Positions 9,791 through 19,210 of a stretch of 64,000 nucleotides of DNA are shown one piece after another (position 1 is the stretch's first letter; each line of letters begins with the position of its first letter). The notes beneath the pieces are model-generated. The model was not told the DNA's origin, did not search any database, and was given only the letters and a program-made list of their open reading frames with translations. The stretch comes from Xylanibacter brevis ATCC 19188 (lineage in GTDB: Bacteria; Bacteroidota; Bacteroidia; Bacteroidales; Bacteroidaceae), in contig NZ_JHXM01000012.1 of the NCBI RefSeq assembly GCF_000621725.1, forward strand, positions 62,001-126,000. The letters are read 5' to 3'. The position numbers and the translations under genes are program-made.

Positions 9791-12763
9791 ATGACACAAC
9801 TAAACGCTAAGAAAATGCTGATGTCGGCAACAGCCGCATTACCAGCATTAGTACCAGCCCAAGCACAACAACCTGAGAGACCCAACATCATGCTCATCGT
9901 GGTAGATGACATGGGCTACTCTGATTTGGAATGCTTTGGCGGTGAAGTACAATCACCAAATCTTAACAGTCTTGCTGAGAACGGCATCCGTTTTACGCAG
10001 TTTTTTAACTCGGGACGCAGCTGTCCTTCACGCGCCCAACTGCTGACTGGCCGCTATGCACAGACTGTAGGCATCACAGGGATGGGGCAAAGCCTGACAA
10101 AGGACTGTGTGACTATACCAGAAGTGCTGCGAGAGGCTGGCTACCACACCGGCATGAGCGGAAAGTGGCATCTTTCGCTGACTCAAGGTATTGGCAACAA
10201 CACCGACCAAATGGCGTGGCTGTCACACCAAAACACATTCAACAATCGCCCTTTTGCACCTATCGACACATACCCATGCAATCGTGGCTTCGACCAGCAC
10301 TGGGGTACAATCTGGGGTGTCACAGACCACTTTGACCCATTCTCACTGGTACACAACGAAGAGCCACTTTTCACCGATAGTATTCCCAGCAATTTCTACT
10401 ATGCCGACTATGTGGCCGACAAAGCCATTGACATGATGGACGAAATGACAGCCGATGGTAAGCCATTCTTCATGTATGTGGCTTTCCAAGAGCCCCACTG
10501 GCCTGTACAGGCAAAACCACAGGACATTGAGAAATATAAAGGCGTATATGACGATGGATGGGATGTCCTGCGCCAACGTCGTTATAAAAAGATGATAGAG
10601 CTGGGCATCGTTGACCCGGAAGAAACACCAGAGGCAAGCAACGCATCCGGACGTGCCTGGGAAAATGAGAGCAACAAGGCCTTCCAAGCAGCCAACATGG
10701 AGGTTCATGCCGCCATGGTGGATTGTGTTGACCAAAACATCGGACGCATCATCAACGAACTGAAACGCCGTAACATCTACGACAACACGCTGATTATTTT
10801 CTGTTCAGACAATGGTGCTTCCAGCGAGAACTACACCATTGGCGACTTCGACCGTCATGACCGCACACGCTCTGGCGAGAAGGTGGTTCACAACTCGCCA
10901 ACACCTGGCAGCCAGCTGACCTACAACTATCTGCACAACGGATGGGCAGGCGCAATCAATGCTCCCTTCCGCTATTGGAAGACAACCCAATTCCACGGAG
11001 GAACCGCTACACCTGCCATCATCCACTGGCCTGCTGGTATCAGCAAAGCCAAAGAAGGCACCATCAATCGTGAGCCATGCCATTTCCTGGACATTATGCC
11101 AACGTGTATAGAACTGGCAAATGCCACCTACCCCACCACTTATCATGGTAACGCCATCAAGCCCCTTTGTGAGGAGAGTCGTTCTATACTGCCTCTGCTT
11201 CAGGGCGAGGGTGTGTGGAATGGCGAGCGTGTGCTCTTCTGGGAACACGAAGGCGGAAAGGCCGTACGCAAAGGCGATTGGCGCCTTACAGCACTCAAAG
11301 GGGCCGGTTGGCAGCTGTTTAACTTGAAAAACGACTATGCCGAGACCAACAATGTGGCTGCGGAATATCCTGAGAAAGTGCGTGAGCTAAAAACTCTTTG
11401 GAACAACTGGGCAAAAAGTGTAGGCCTCAGCATTTCTGAAGACATCGAGGACACAGCCAAGGAGCTCATCTTCTACTATGACTTCAACGACAACACGGAT
11501 GATGCCTCAAAGCATCACTACGAGTTGACCCCATCAAACGAAGGCTTTAGCTATGTGGAAGGTGTCAAAGGGAAAGGCATTGAGCTTAATGGAAATGCCC
11601 AGTATCTAGACTTCAACACCAGCGGCATCGTTGAAACAAAAAACACCCAGACCACATTTTGTGCCTGGGTGTACAACGAGCGGAGCGATGCGCCAAGTTC
11701 AGGCAATCAGGACGGAGGCTTTTACTTTCGTGACCAGGTAATTCTGGCGCAGAAAGATCATGCAGGTACTGGTCGCATCTACCTCTATAGTAGAGCAGAA
11801 ACACCGGTCAACGGTGGTGATGCGCGTTTTTTTTACAACAACTTCCTTGGAGCCCAACAAAACCATGCCAACTACGGCTCGCTGGTGCCTGGAGAATGGC
11901 AGCACGTAGCCGTGGTCTGCAATCCTGTTGACCTCAGCGTCACATATTATATTAATGGTGTTCGCGACTGCACAGTACCTGCTCCTCAGTTTGAGGCTTG
12001 CACCGGCGGTTTCCGTATTGGTGGCCACAAAGCCAACAAGGATTATTTTCAAGGTAAGCTCGACGAAGTCTATTTTTTCAAAGGCATCCTCTCTGCCGAC
12101 GAAATACGCGAGGTAATGGCTGGCACTATCGACCTAAAGAAGTATGAAGACGGTAATATTAATCCTCAGCCATCCGAAGATTGGGTGCTGAATGGCAAAT
12201 ACTTTACCATCCGTAACTTCAGCAACAATGCGCCCGCCTATATGAAGGACACGACAGGCCCCAACGACTATGTGCTTTGCGGTGACGAGGTTGACGAGAA
12301 TACCTATTGGACTTTTGAGAAAACAGACAATAAGAACTGTTATTACGTAAAGAATGCTACCACGGCCCGATACATTCAAGGCTATACTGCCACAACAGAG
12401 CAACCAGTAGTGCTCGGTGAGGAAAAGGCCGAATACCATGTCACAGCACCATCGGCAGAAGACGGACGCTACGGCTTTGCATACACAGGTAATGCTCCCT
12501 ACGACTTCAGTGCTGGCACCATCGGTCTCAACCTTAGAGGCGAGAGTAATCAGGCTGAATGCTGGGTACAGACATTTGCTGCCGTCAACGGCACCAACCA
12601 TCGTTCGTTTTGGACCCTCGACGAGATTGATGCAACCACTGTTGGCATCAACAGCATCAAAGCCAAAGCACCCAAACAGATATTCGATTTGCAAGGTCGC
12701 CGGCTTAATAATACCGTTCACTCAGGCATGTACATCGTTAACGGGAAGAAAGTAATCAAATAA
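9791..12763 (+). CDS. Cys-type sulfatase with LamG-like and lectin-like C-terminal domains
   Basis: The 990-residue product has an N-terminal signal-like segment (to about residue 25, ALPALVPAQA). The sulfatase domain begins with metal ligands VVDDMGYSD (Asp39, Asp40) and carries the maturation motif SCPSRAQLLTGR. Cys78 is the predicted formylglycine and Arg81 is present. A concanavalin/LamG-like domain (about 558-780) follows, then a lectin-like module (about 795-960) shared with the N-terminus of the protein at 3495, and a tail IFDLQGRRL...GMYIVNGKK. It should remove sulfate esters from glycans outside the inner membrane, after activation by the neighbouring anSME. The length, nearly twice that of a plain sulfatase, comes from the two carbohydrate-binding-like additions. 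The exact sulfated sugar is unknown. Confidence 0.93.
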   Translation: MTQLNAKKMLMSATAALPALVPAQAQQPERPNIMLIVVDDMGYSDLECFGGEVQSPNLNSLAENGIRFTQFFNSGRSCPSRAQLLTGRYAQTVGITGMGQSLTKDCVTIPEVLREAGYHTGMSGKWHLSLTQGIGNNTDQMAWLSHQNTFNNRPFAPIDTYPCNRGFDQHWGTIWGVTDHFDPFSLVHNEEPLFTDSIPSNFYYADYVADKAIDMMDEMTADGKPFFMYVAFQEPHWPVQAKPQDIEKYKGVYDDGWDVLRQRRYKKMIELGIVDPEETPEASNASGRAWENESNKAFQAANMEVHAAMVDCVDQNIGRIINELKRRNIYDNTLIIFCSDNGASSENYTIGDFDRHDRTRSGEKVVHNSPTPGSQLTYNYLHNGWAGAINAPFRYWKTTQFHGGTATPAIIHWPAGISKAKEGTINREPCHFLDIMPTCIELANATYPTTYHGNAIKPLCEESRSILPLLQGEGVWNGERVLFWEHEGGKAVRKGDWRLTALKGAGWQLFNLKNDYAETNNVAAEYPEKVRELKTLWNNWAKSVGLSISEDIEDTAKELIFYYDFNDNTDDASKHHYELTPSNEGFSYVEGVKGKGIELNGNAQYLDFNTSGIVETKNTQTTFCAWVYNERSDAPSSGNQDGGFYFRDQVILAQKDHAGTGRIYLYSRAETPVNGGDARFFYNNFLGAQQNHANYGSLVPGEWQHVAVVCNPVDLSVTYYINGVRDCTVPAPQFEACTGGFRIGGHKANKDYFQGKLDEVYFFKGILSADEIREVMAGTIDLKKYEDGNINPQPSEDWVLNGKYFTIRNFSNNAPAYMKDTTGPNDYVLCGDEVDENTYWTFEKTDNKNCYYVKNATTARYIQGYTATTEQPVVLGEEKAEYHVTAPSAEDGRYGFAYTGNAPYDFSAGTIGLNLRGESNQAECWVQTFAAVNGTNHRSFWTLDEIDATTVGINSIKAKAPKQIFDLQGRRLNNTVHSGMYIVNGKKVIK

Positions 12764-12810
12764 TTGATATTATAGTCTAAATACCTATTATTATTTATTT
12801 CTCAAGTAAC

Positions 12811-15800
12811 ATGAATACAAGAAATATTGTTTTAGCCATACTAACACTATGCATACCCATCCTTGGAGGTGGACTGGCAGCAAAAAAAGTTGCCGACAAC
12901 CCCACGGAGATACGGAAAATTAAAACCTTTCGCGAGTATAAGACGAAAAACGGAACCAGTCTCACCATTAACAACAAAGCTTATAGTGAGCCAGACATAT
13001 ACTACACAGAAAATGGAGACGGGACTTACGATGCCATACGTCTTACGGTTACACCTATTGAAGTACCGGCAGAGATGACTGCGCCATATCTGAATCAGGC
13101 TACCGACCATAGCATCCTGGTATGTTGGAAGACGAAGGCTATCAATAACAACTCAATTGTCAAGTATGGAACAGATGCGAATCATCTTGACAAGCAAGTC
13201 TCTTCTTCTGCACGTCAGATTGCTACCAGCTATTATTGGTATAATGCCCAGATAGAGGGCCTATCTCCCAACACCGTCTATTATTATCAGGTTATCTGTG
13301 GTGAGAAAAGTAGCGAAATACACCACTTTCGCACCATGCCTGAAGCTACGAGTCTAAAACCCTTCCGTATTCTAATGATTGGCGACCATCAGCGCAACGA
13401 GCGTTCAGACTATGAATGGCTGATACGTATGGCGGCACGTAAGGCGCAACAGAAGTGGGGTAAAGAGAACCTCGAAGATAATGTAAGCATGATTATGAAC
13501 GTTGGAGATCAGGTTGACTCTGGCTCCATTAGACAATATGAGTTTACACATCTATATAAGTCACGTGAGGTAATGTCAAAATTGCCCATCATGACCTGTG
13601 TGGGCAATCACGAACTGTTTAAAGACCCAGAGTTGAAACTTTACGATGGTCACTATGCTTCGTATGGCAACATGGACTATCAGGGCATTAAGAGTTATAC
13701 AGCCTTTTATTATGCCTATCAGGCAGGTCCTGTACTTTTCATTGTATTGAACACAGATGGTGTGTCTGAACAACAGAAGCAATGGGCAAAACGTGTCGTC
13801 GAAGCAGCAGACAAGGATGCAAGCGTGCGTTTCATCATCAGTGTGCAGCATCGCCCCCTCTATGCTGAACAATGGGCAAGCGACACCAATCCTTGGATGA
13901 CTAATGAAATCATGCCAATCCTCTCTTCTTCTAAGAAGCACGTACTGAACTGTGCAGGACATCATCATCTCTATGCACGCGGACAGATGCAAGAATGGCC
14001 TGTTTACCATATGATTACTGGTGGCGGTGTGGGTACATCAGCTCAAGACTATGAACAGTTGTGGGGAAAAACACCCGACAATCGCAACCGTGATGAAGTA
14101 CAGAAAACCATTGATCAATGGACATATCAACTCATGGAGTTCAACCCTTCAAACGATGAAGTGACCATAGAGACCTATTCTATTGGCAACTCACGCCTGG
14201 CTCTCGACAATGTACTCATTGATCGTTTTAGTCGCAAGCTCTCACAAACAGACAAACCTGCTACACCTTCGCTCTACTTATCTTCAACTGAAGTGACACT
14301 ACCAGCCACTATTCAGCAACAAGCTACTGTTGAAGGTCTGCACAGCAGTGAATACCAGATAGCACGCGATGCAAAATTTACCGATATTGTTTATCAGCGT
14401 ACCCTTCTATTCGAAGACTATTACGATGTAGACAATACTTTTATGCCAAAGAATGTGCGCAATGGCCAGCCAGTCACCACTCTTGAATTAGCGAAGAAAG
14501 ACCTTCCTTCTGGCCATTTCTTCATGCGATGTCGCAACCGTTCTATGAATCTTGACTGGAGCGATTATTCCGAGTCAAAGGTTATCGACGTGAGCGGCTC
14601 GACAGCCCCACAATTGATTCTTGACAACCCAAAATACGAACCGGGAGCAACCATTAATATCAACTATCAAAATGCTCCTGTAGGCACTCAAGCTTGGATT
14701 GGCATTTATCTGAAGGGGCAACAGCCTGGTCCTGGCACGCCATCGTATGCCTGGCAGTACACAGCAAACAACAATGGAACAATACAATTCAACATTGAAG
14801 ACGTCAACGACTACTATGCCGTGCTTTTCGCAGACAACGGCTACACAGAGATAAGTCCACGTGTCACCTTCTCTGTCAAGAACGCAATAGAAGGGCTGAC
14901 CCTGGCCAAAGGCAACGTCACCATTATTGTTCCTGAAGAGGAATGTAGCCAAGTCAAACTAGCTGTCGAAGCCTTACAGCGTGACTTCGAAAAAGTGTTA
15001 GGTTTCAGGCCCGAGATTGCATCGACCGCAGGCCAAACGAGCGGTGTAGAACTCTTAGTAGCCAACATGAGCACCAAAGGTGTTGAACAGCTATTGCCCG
15101 AAGCAAAGGAAACTGACGGCTACGAATCGCACCGCGTCTATGCCGATGCAGCCAACCATCGCATTGTGATGCAGGGCGCCGACATGCGAGGCACTATTTA
15201 TGCCATCTACACACTGAGTGAGAAGATTCTGGGAGTACCCCCACTATGGTATTGGTGCGACTGGAAACCTGAGCAACAAACTCAAATAGAGGTTTCAGAT
15301 GATTTAGATTACTATGTGTCATCACCTACGGTTCGCTACCGTGCCTGGTTTCCTAACGATGAAGACTTGTTTGTGCCCTGGCGCCGACTGAGCACAGACA
15401 ATAACGAGCGCTGGCTGGAAACCATGCTCCGACTGAAACTGAACACGGTGGAATACACAGCCACCGTAACCACCAATGGCACGCTGAATAGCGAGGCCAT
15501 GCTCTACAAGAAATACGGACTGGTGCTAACGTCACACCACATGGTAGCGCTAAACAATAGTTTTGCCAACTGGGATGCCTACTGGCAACAGGTCAGGAAG
15601 ACAACGCCTCCTGCTCTTTCTGTCAACGACATGGCATCGTTGCGTGAGTTCTGGCAGTACAACATCAACTCGGTGATGAACAGCGGTGTAGAGAACCTTT
15701 GGCAGGTGGCCTTCCGAGGAAAGACCGACCAGCCTTTCTGGTCTGTCTTTACTGATGCGCCCTCTTCAGACGCTGAGCGCGGTGCTGTCATCAATCGAAT

Positions 15801-17607
15801 GGTGAAAGAACAATACGACATGATTTGTCAGGCAACTGGCGAGGCGAACCCCTTTGTACGCATGACGTTCTATGACGAGATATCGTCGCTGCTAGCTGCC
15901 GGTCATCTGCAACCGCCCACAGCCACCAACATGTTGTGGACGTTTGTTGCAGGCCGACGTGACCACTATCCCTATGATGACCTGGTGAACTGGACCAACG
16001 TGAACAACGTGAAACTGGGCTACTACATGAACCTGCAGTTCTACTCCACCGGTGCCCACTTGGCTCCTGCCGAAGGACCTTGGAAGATGGAAGACAACTA
16101 TCGCTACGTACAAAGCAAGGGTCCACTGACTTTCAGTGTAGTCAATGCAGGCAACGTTCGTGAATTCTTGATGGAGATGAGTGCCAATGCAGCCATGATG
16201 TGGAACTCCAATGACTACAACACAAATGACTTCATGCGTCAGTTCTGTGCGCAATACTTTGGAGAAGAACATGCCGATGAAATAGCACAACTCTACCACG
16301 ACTATTACTATGCTTACTGGAACCCCAAGAAGAGCGACTTCCCTGGGGGGTTCGACCGTCAGTATGTGTTTCAGGACTTGCGCCACTCACAGGTTATCAA
16401 GCAGATCAACAACACATGGAACACATTTAAGTCGAACCCATTTACAGAGATTGGATACGAGAGTGTGGCAGGACGCACATTCCGCATCGAAGGACGCAAC
16501 CCTGTGGACAGCGTCTTGGCTGGCATGAGTCGCGAGATGGAAGCCTTTGCCGAGGTGGCACGCCGCTGTGAGGCCATACAGAGTGAGTTGCCTGCCAACT
16601 GCCAGACATTCTTTTACGATCATCTCTCGGCCTATGCTCACTATATGAAGAACCTAAGCACAGCCGTATATCATTTCGTCTATGCTTATAAGAACAAAGA
16701 GGATCGCTATAGCCATCTGGCCACCTCATATGAAGCGATGAAAGCAGCGAAAGCCGCACTGATAGCATCACAACACGGTGTGTTCAGCAACTGGTACGAC
16801 ACCGATGACAAGTTTGAGATGGATGCTCGCATAGAAGCCATTCGTGGTCGCATGGCCGAGGCTGAAGACCTGACGCTCACCGAACAACTCATTGAAAACT
16901 ACGACTTTGAATACAATAGCAACTGCCAGCTGAATGCCAAAGGCAATATCGGCCGAGGCATTCCCTGCAACTGGTTGTCGAAAGGTGAATTGAAAAAAGG
17001 AGCAAACGGACTTGATTCCTATGGTGTGAACCAAGATGCCACCAACCTGCACGGCAACAACGTATGCTGGATTAACTCTGTGCCCATGCCCGACGAGTTC
17101 TGGCTCTATCAGACCATTCCTGCATCGAAGTTGGAACCCGGTGAATATCTTGTTGCATGCAAGCTATGGGTAGAATCGAACAAGAAAACCAACTGCCGTC
17201 TCTTCGCCAACCAGAACGTTCAATACTACGGCACTGCGGCAGACTACACCAACCTACTCACAGAAGGAGAAATCAACACTTACGCCGGCTATGCAGGTGG
17301 CAGTTCATCGAATGTTGTTCTGCGCGACATGGAGGTGAAGGTCAACGTCAAAGCTGGAGAAGACCTGACCATTGGCATTAAAACAGGCAACAAGCGAAAC
17401 AACGGCGAACGTTCGACCAGCGATAATGCAGGTTGGTTCAAGGTGGACTTCTTTCGTATTCACCATCTGACGGGAACAGACAACCTCAACCACACACTTA
17501 CAACCACTAAACAAGAAAACAAAATCTATTCTCTGACAGGACAACATCTGTCGCAGCCAAATAAGGGCATTAACATCATCAATCATAAGAAAGTGATGAT
17601 TAAATAA
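12811..17607 (+). CDS. Fusion of purple-acid-phosphatase-like phosphoesterase and GH115-like domain
   Basis: The 1598-residue protein has a signal-like N-terminus (to about residue 24). A fibronectin-like domain (about 85-175) precedes a metallophosphoesterase with the PAP motif set: IGDHQ (Asp192), VGDQVD (Asp233), GNHE (Asn266, His267), VQHRP (His347) and GHHHLYAR (His384, His386). A beta-rich linker leads to a GH115-like region (about 692-1350) with GTIYAIYTLSEKILGVPP and FPNDEDLF, which parallel the intact GH115 two genes downstream; the 'SSHCE' segment is changed here (TSHHM). A beta-sandwich (about 1355-1560) like those of the 1605-residue protein and a tail GINIINHKK complete it. Loss of phosphate or phosphodiester groups plus removal of uronic acid side chains is a plausible joint role. 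The fusion is unusual, and whether the second domain is catalytic is uncertain. Confidence 0.85.
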   Translation: MNTRNIVLAILTLCIPILGGGLAAKKVADNPTEIRKIKTFREYKTKNGTSLTINNKAYSEPDIYYTENGDGTYDAIRLTVTPIEVPAEMTAPYLNQATDHSILVCWKTKAINNNSIVKYGTDANHLDKQVSSSARQIATSYYWYNAQIEGLSPNTVYYYQVICGEKSSEIHHFRTMPEATSLKPFRILMIGDHQRNERSDYEWLIRMAARKAQQKWGKENLEDNVSMIMNVGDQVDSGSIRQYEFTHLYKSREVMSKLPIMTCVGNHELFKDPELKLYDGHYASYGNMDYQGIKSYTAFYYAYQAGPVLFIVLNTDGVSEQQKQWAKRVVEAADKDASVRFIISVQHRPLYAEQWASDTNPWMTNEIMPILSSSKKHVLNCAGHHHLYARGQMQEWPVYHMITGGGVGTSAQDYEQLWGKTPDNRNRDEVQKTIDQWTYQLMEFNPSNDEVTIETYSIGNSRLALDNVLIDRFSRKLSQTDKPATPSLYLSSTEVTLPATIQQQATVEGLHSSEYQIARDAKFTDIVYQRTLLFEDYYDVDNTFMPKNVRNGQPVTTLELAKKDLPSGHFFMRCRNRSMNLDWSDYSESKVIDVSGSTAPQLILDNPKYEPGATININYQNAPVGTQAWIGIYLKGQQPGPGTPSYAWQYTANNNGTIQFNIEDVNDYYAVLFADNGYTEISPRVTFSVKNAIEGLTLAKGNVTIIVPEEECSQVKLAVEALQRDFEKVLGFRPEIASTAGQTSGVELLVANMSTKGVEQLLPEAKETDGYESHRVYADAANHRIVMQGADMRGTIYAIYTLSEKILGVPPLWYWCDWKPEQQTQIEVSDDLDYYVSSPTVRYRAWFPNDEDLFVPWRRLSTDNNERWLETMLRLKLNTVEYTATVTTNGTLNSEAMLYKKYGLVLTSHHMVALNNSFANWDAYWQQVRKTTPPALSVNDMASLREFWQYNINSVMNSGVENLWQVAFRGKTDQPFWSVFTDAPSSDAERGAVINRMVKEQYDMICQATGEANPFVRMTFYDEISSLLAAGHLQPPTATNMLWTFVAGRRDHYPYDDLVNWTNVNNVKLGYYMNLQFYSTGAHLAPAEGPWKMEDNYRYVQSKGPLTFSVVNAGNVREFLMEMSANAAMMWNSNDYNTNDFMRQFCAQYFGEEHADEIAQLYHDYYYAYWNPKKSDFPGGFDRQYVFQDLRHSQVIKQINNTWNTFKSNPFTEIGYESVAGRTFRIEGRNPVDSVLAGMSREMEAFAEVARRCEAIQSELPANCQTFFYDHLSAYAHYMKNLSTAVYHFVYAYKNKEDRYSHLATSYEAMKAAKAALIASQHGVFSNWYDTDDKFEMDARIEAIRGRMAEAEDLTLTEQLIENYDFEYNSNCQLNAKGNIGRGIPCNWLSKGELKKGANGLDSYGVNQDATNLHGNNVCWINSVPMPDEFWLYQTIPASKLEPGEYLVACKLWVESNKKTNCRLFANQNVQYYGTAADYTNLLTEGEINTYAGYAGGSSSNVVLRDMEVKVNVKAGEDLTIGIKTGNKRNNGERSTSDNAGWFKVDFFRIHHLTGTDNLNHTLTTTKQENKIYSLTGQHLSQPNKGINIINHKKVMIK

Positions 17608-17657
17608 AGAAAAGAACCTCAATCTAGCTGACGAAATCAGCTAAAACAACAAATCAG

Positions 17658-17699
17658 CGAAGCCCATATGTTTTTGATAGGCATACGGGCTTCGTTTTT
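17658..17699 (+). terminator. Rho-independent terminator after the phosphoesterase fusion gene
   Basis: Arms CGAAGCCC (17658-17665) and GGGCTTCG (17687-17694), extended by a partly paired inner stem and followed by five T. Confidence 0.85.
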
Positions 17700-17789
17700 G
17701 CATGAATTATTAGTGGGATGATAATAGATAGTATTTATAAATCCATTGACGAAAGCTAAAAATCAGGAAATTATGGCTATAATTGATTT

Positions 17790-17805
17790 TATCTTTGTAT
17801 CTTTG
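17790..17805 (+). promoter_or_regulatory. Tandem -7 elements upstream of GH76
   Basis: Two adjacent copies of TATCTTTG (17790-17797 and 17798-17805) match TAnnTTTG exactly. The start codon follows 60 nt later. The doubled element is unusual. Confidence 0.55.
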
Positions 17806-17865
17806 CACTCAGATACAGTGGTACCTGTAATGTAATAATGACTATAATAAAACCAAATATTTATA

Positions 17866-19182
17866 ATGAAAAAAGCTTTTTTAGCTATTGCATTTCTTTC
17901 GACAGCATTAGTTTCACTAAACGCGCAAACAAACACACTGGCAAAACTGATTGAGCGAGACTACTCCGGACGTTCGGACTCTCTGCTCAACACGTTTACA
18001 GGACAATTTCTGAATAGGGCTTCCGGTATCTTCTATGCGATTCCGACCAGCAACCCCAATGCCAGAAACGAATCTGCAACTCTCTACTGGCAGCAGGCTC
18101 ATGCTTTGGATCCCATCATCTACGCCTACCAGCGCATCAAGGACACCGATGTCACCAGGGCCAGGTTCTACAAGCAGACCATGCAACGCTGGTATCAAAA
18201 CCATGCCAACAACTGGTACTTCAAGCAAGGTGACGCCACGGGCTTCTACAACACGTTTACCGACGATATGTGCTGGATCTGCCTGACACTGATTCACATC
18301 AGCGAAGCACTTGAAGACGACACCTATGCCGACACCGCCCGCACCATTTTCGACAACTATATCCTGCCACGCGGTTCGTGGAACGACGGCTACTTCAGTT
18401 TGCCCTGGAAGGACGACGGCTCCGGCCCCAACGCCTGCACCAATGCGCCCGGCAGTTTGGTGGCATCCAAGCTCTACGAGCGCTATAACGAGAGTACCTA
18501 TCTGGAGGCTGCCAAAAACATCTATGCCTATCAGGCCAACGAGATGAGACAGCACCTGAACAACGACGGACGCGTGGAGGAGCCGCCTCTCACCTACACT
18601 CAGGGTACTTTCGGAGAAGCTGCGCGCTACCTCTATCACCTCACGGGTCAGACGGAATATAAGAATATGGCCTCAAAGGTGCTTTACTATGCCATCAACA
18701 ACGGTCGTTGCACCTACCAGGGACTGCTGCGCGACGAGGGCAACAGCTTGGACCAAAGCATTTTTAAAGCGGTGCTGATACCATATCTGGTGAACTTCGT
18801 GCTCGACGACAAGATGAGCGCCACCTACAAGAGACCCATTGTCAACTTCCTGCAGAAGAATGCCAACGCGCTGTGGAGCAACCTCAACCTCGAGGCCTAC
18901 CCCAAGACTTTCTGTAGCTACTACTGGGGCGAGGCATTCAATGAAGAGACGACACCCTCGATGGGTGCTATGGCCAGCGGCGTGTCGCTCATGGAGAACA
19001 CGGCACGCATGGCATTGGCGCTGACTGGCACTGCCAACAGCATCGACGATGTGCTGCAGCCAGACACGAACCAGTCCGAACAGCTGTATAATGCTGCCGG
19101 ACAGCCCCTGAAACACATGCAAAAGGGACTGAACATCAAGAAGCAACAGGACGGTAGCACGAAGAAGGTGTTTAAGAGATAA
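17866..19182 (+). CDS. GH76 family alpha-mannanase-like glycoside hydrolase
   Basis: The 438-residue protein has a signal peptide (1-20, SLNA/Q). The paired aspartates typical of GH76 catalysis are present in TDDMCW (Asp133, Asp134). Family-like segments NAPGSLVASKLYE and YTQGTFGEAARYLYHLTG follow the (alpha/alpha)6 pattern. Characterised relatives are endo-alpha-1,6-mannanases that cut mannan backbones at the surface or in the periplasm. A tail (LYNAAGQPL...KGLNIKK) resembles the other tailed proteins of this locus. It lies 28 bp before GH115, so the two are probably co-transcribed. GH76 points to an alpha-mannan substrate, but other activities in this large family cannot be excluded. Confidence 0.88.
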   Translation: MKKAFLAIAFLSTALVSLNAQTNTLAKLIERDYSGRSDSLLNTFTGQFLNRASGIFYAIPTSNPNARNESATLYWQQAHALDPIIYAYQRIKDTDVTRARFYKQTMQRWYQNHANNWYFKQGDATGFYNTFTDDMCWICLTLIHISEALEDDTYADTARTIFDNYILPRGSWNDGYFSLPWKDDGSGPNACTNAPGSLVASKLYERYNESTYLEAAKNIYAYQANEMRQHLNNDGRVEEPPLTYTQGTFGEAARYLYHLTGQTEYKNMASKVLYYAINNGRCTYQGLLRDEGNSLDQSIFKAVLIPYLVNFVLDDKMSATYKRPIVNFLQKNANALWSNLNLEAYPKTFCSYYWGEAFNEETTPSMGAMASGVSLMENTARMALALTGTANSIDDVLQPDTNQSEQLYNAAGQPLKHMQKGLNIKKQQDGSTKKVFKR

Positions 19183-19210
19183 AACACAATATGACATAAA
19201 AACCTAACAA

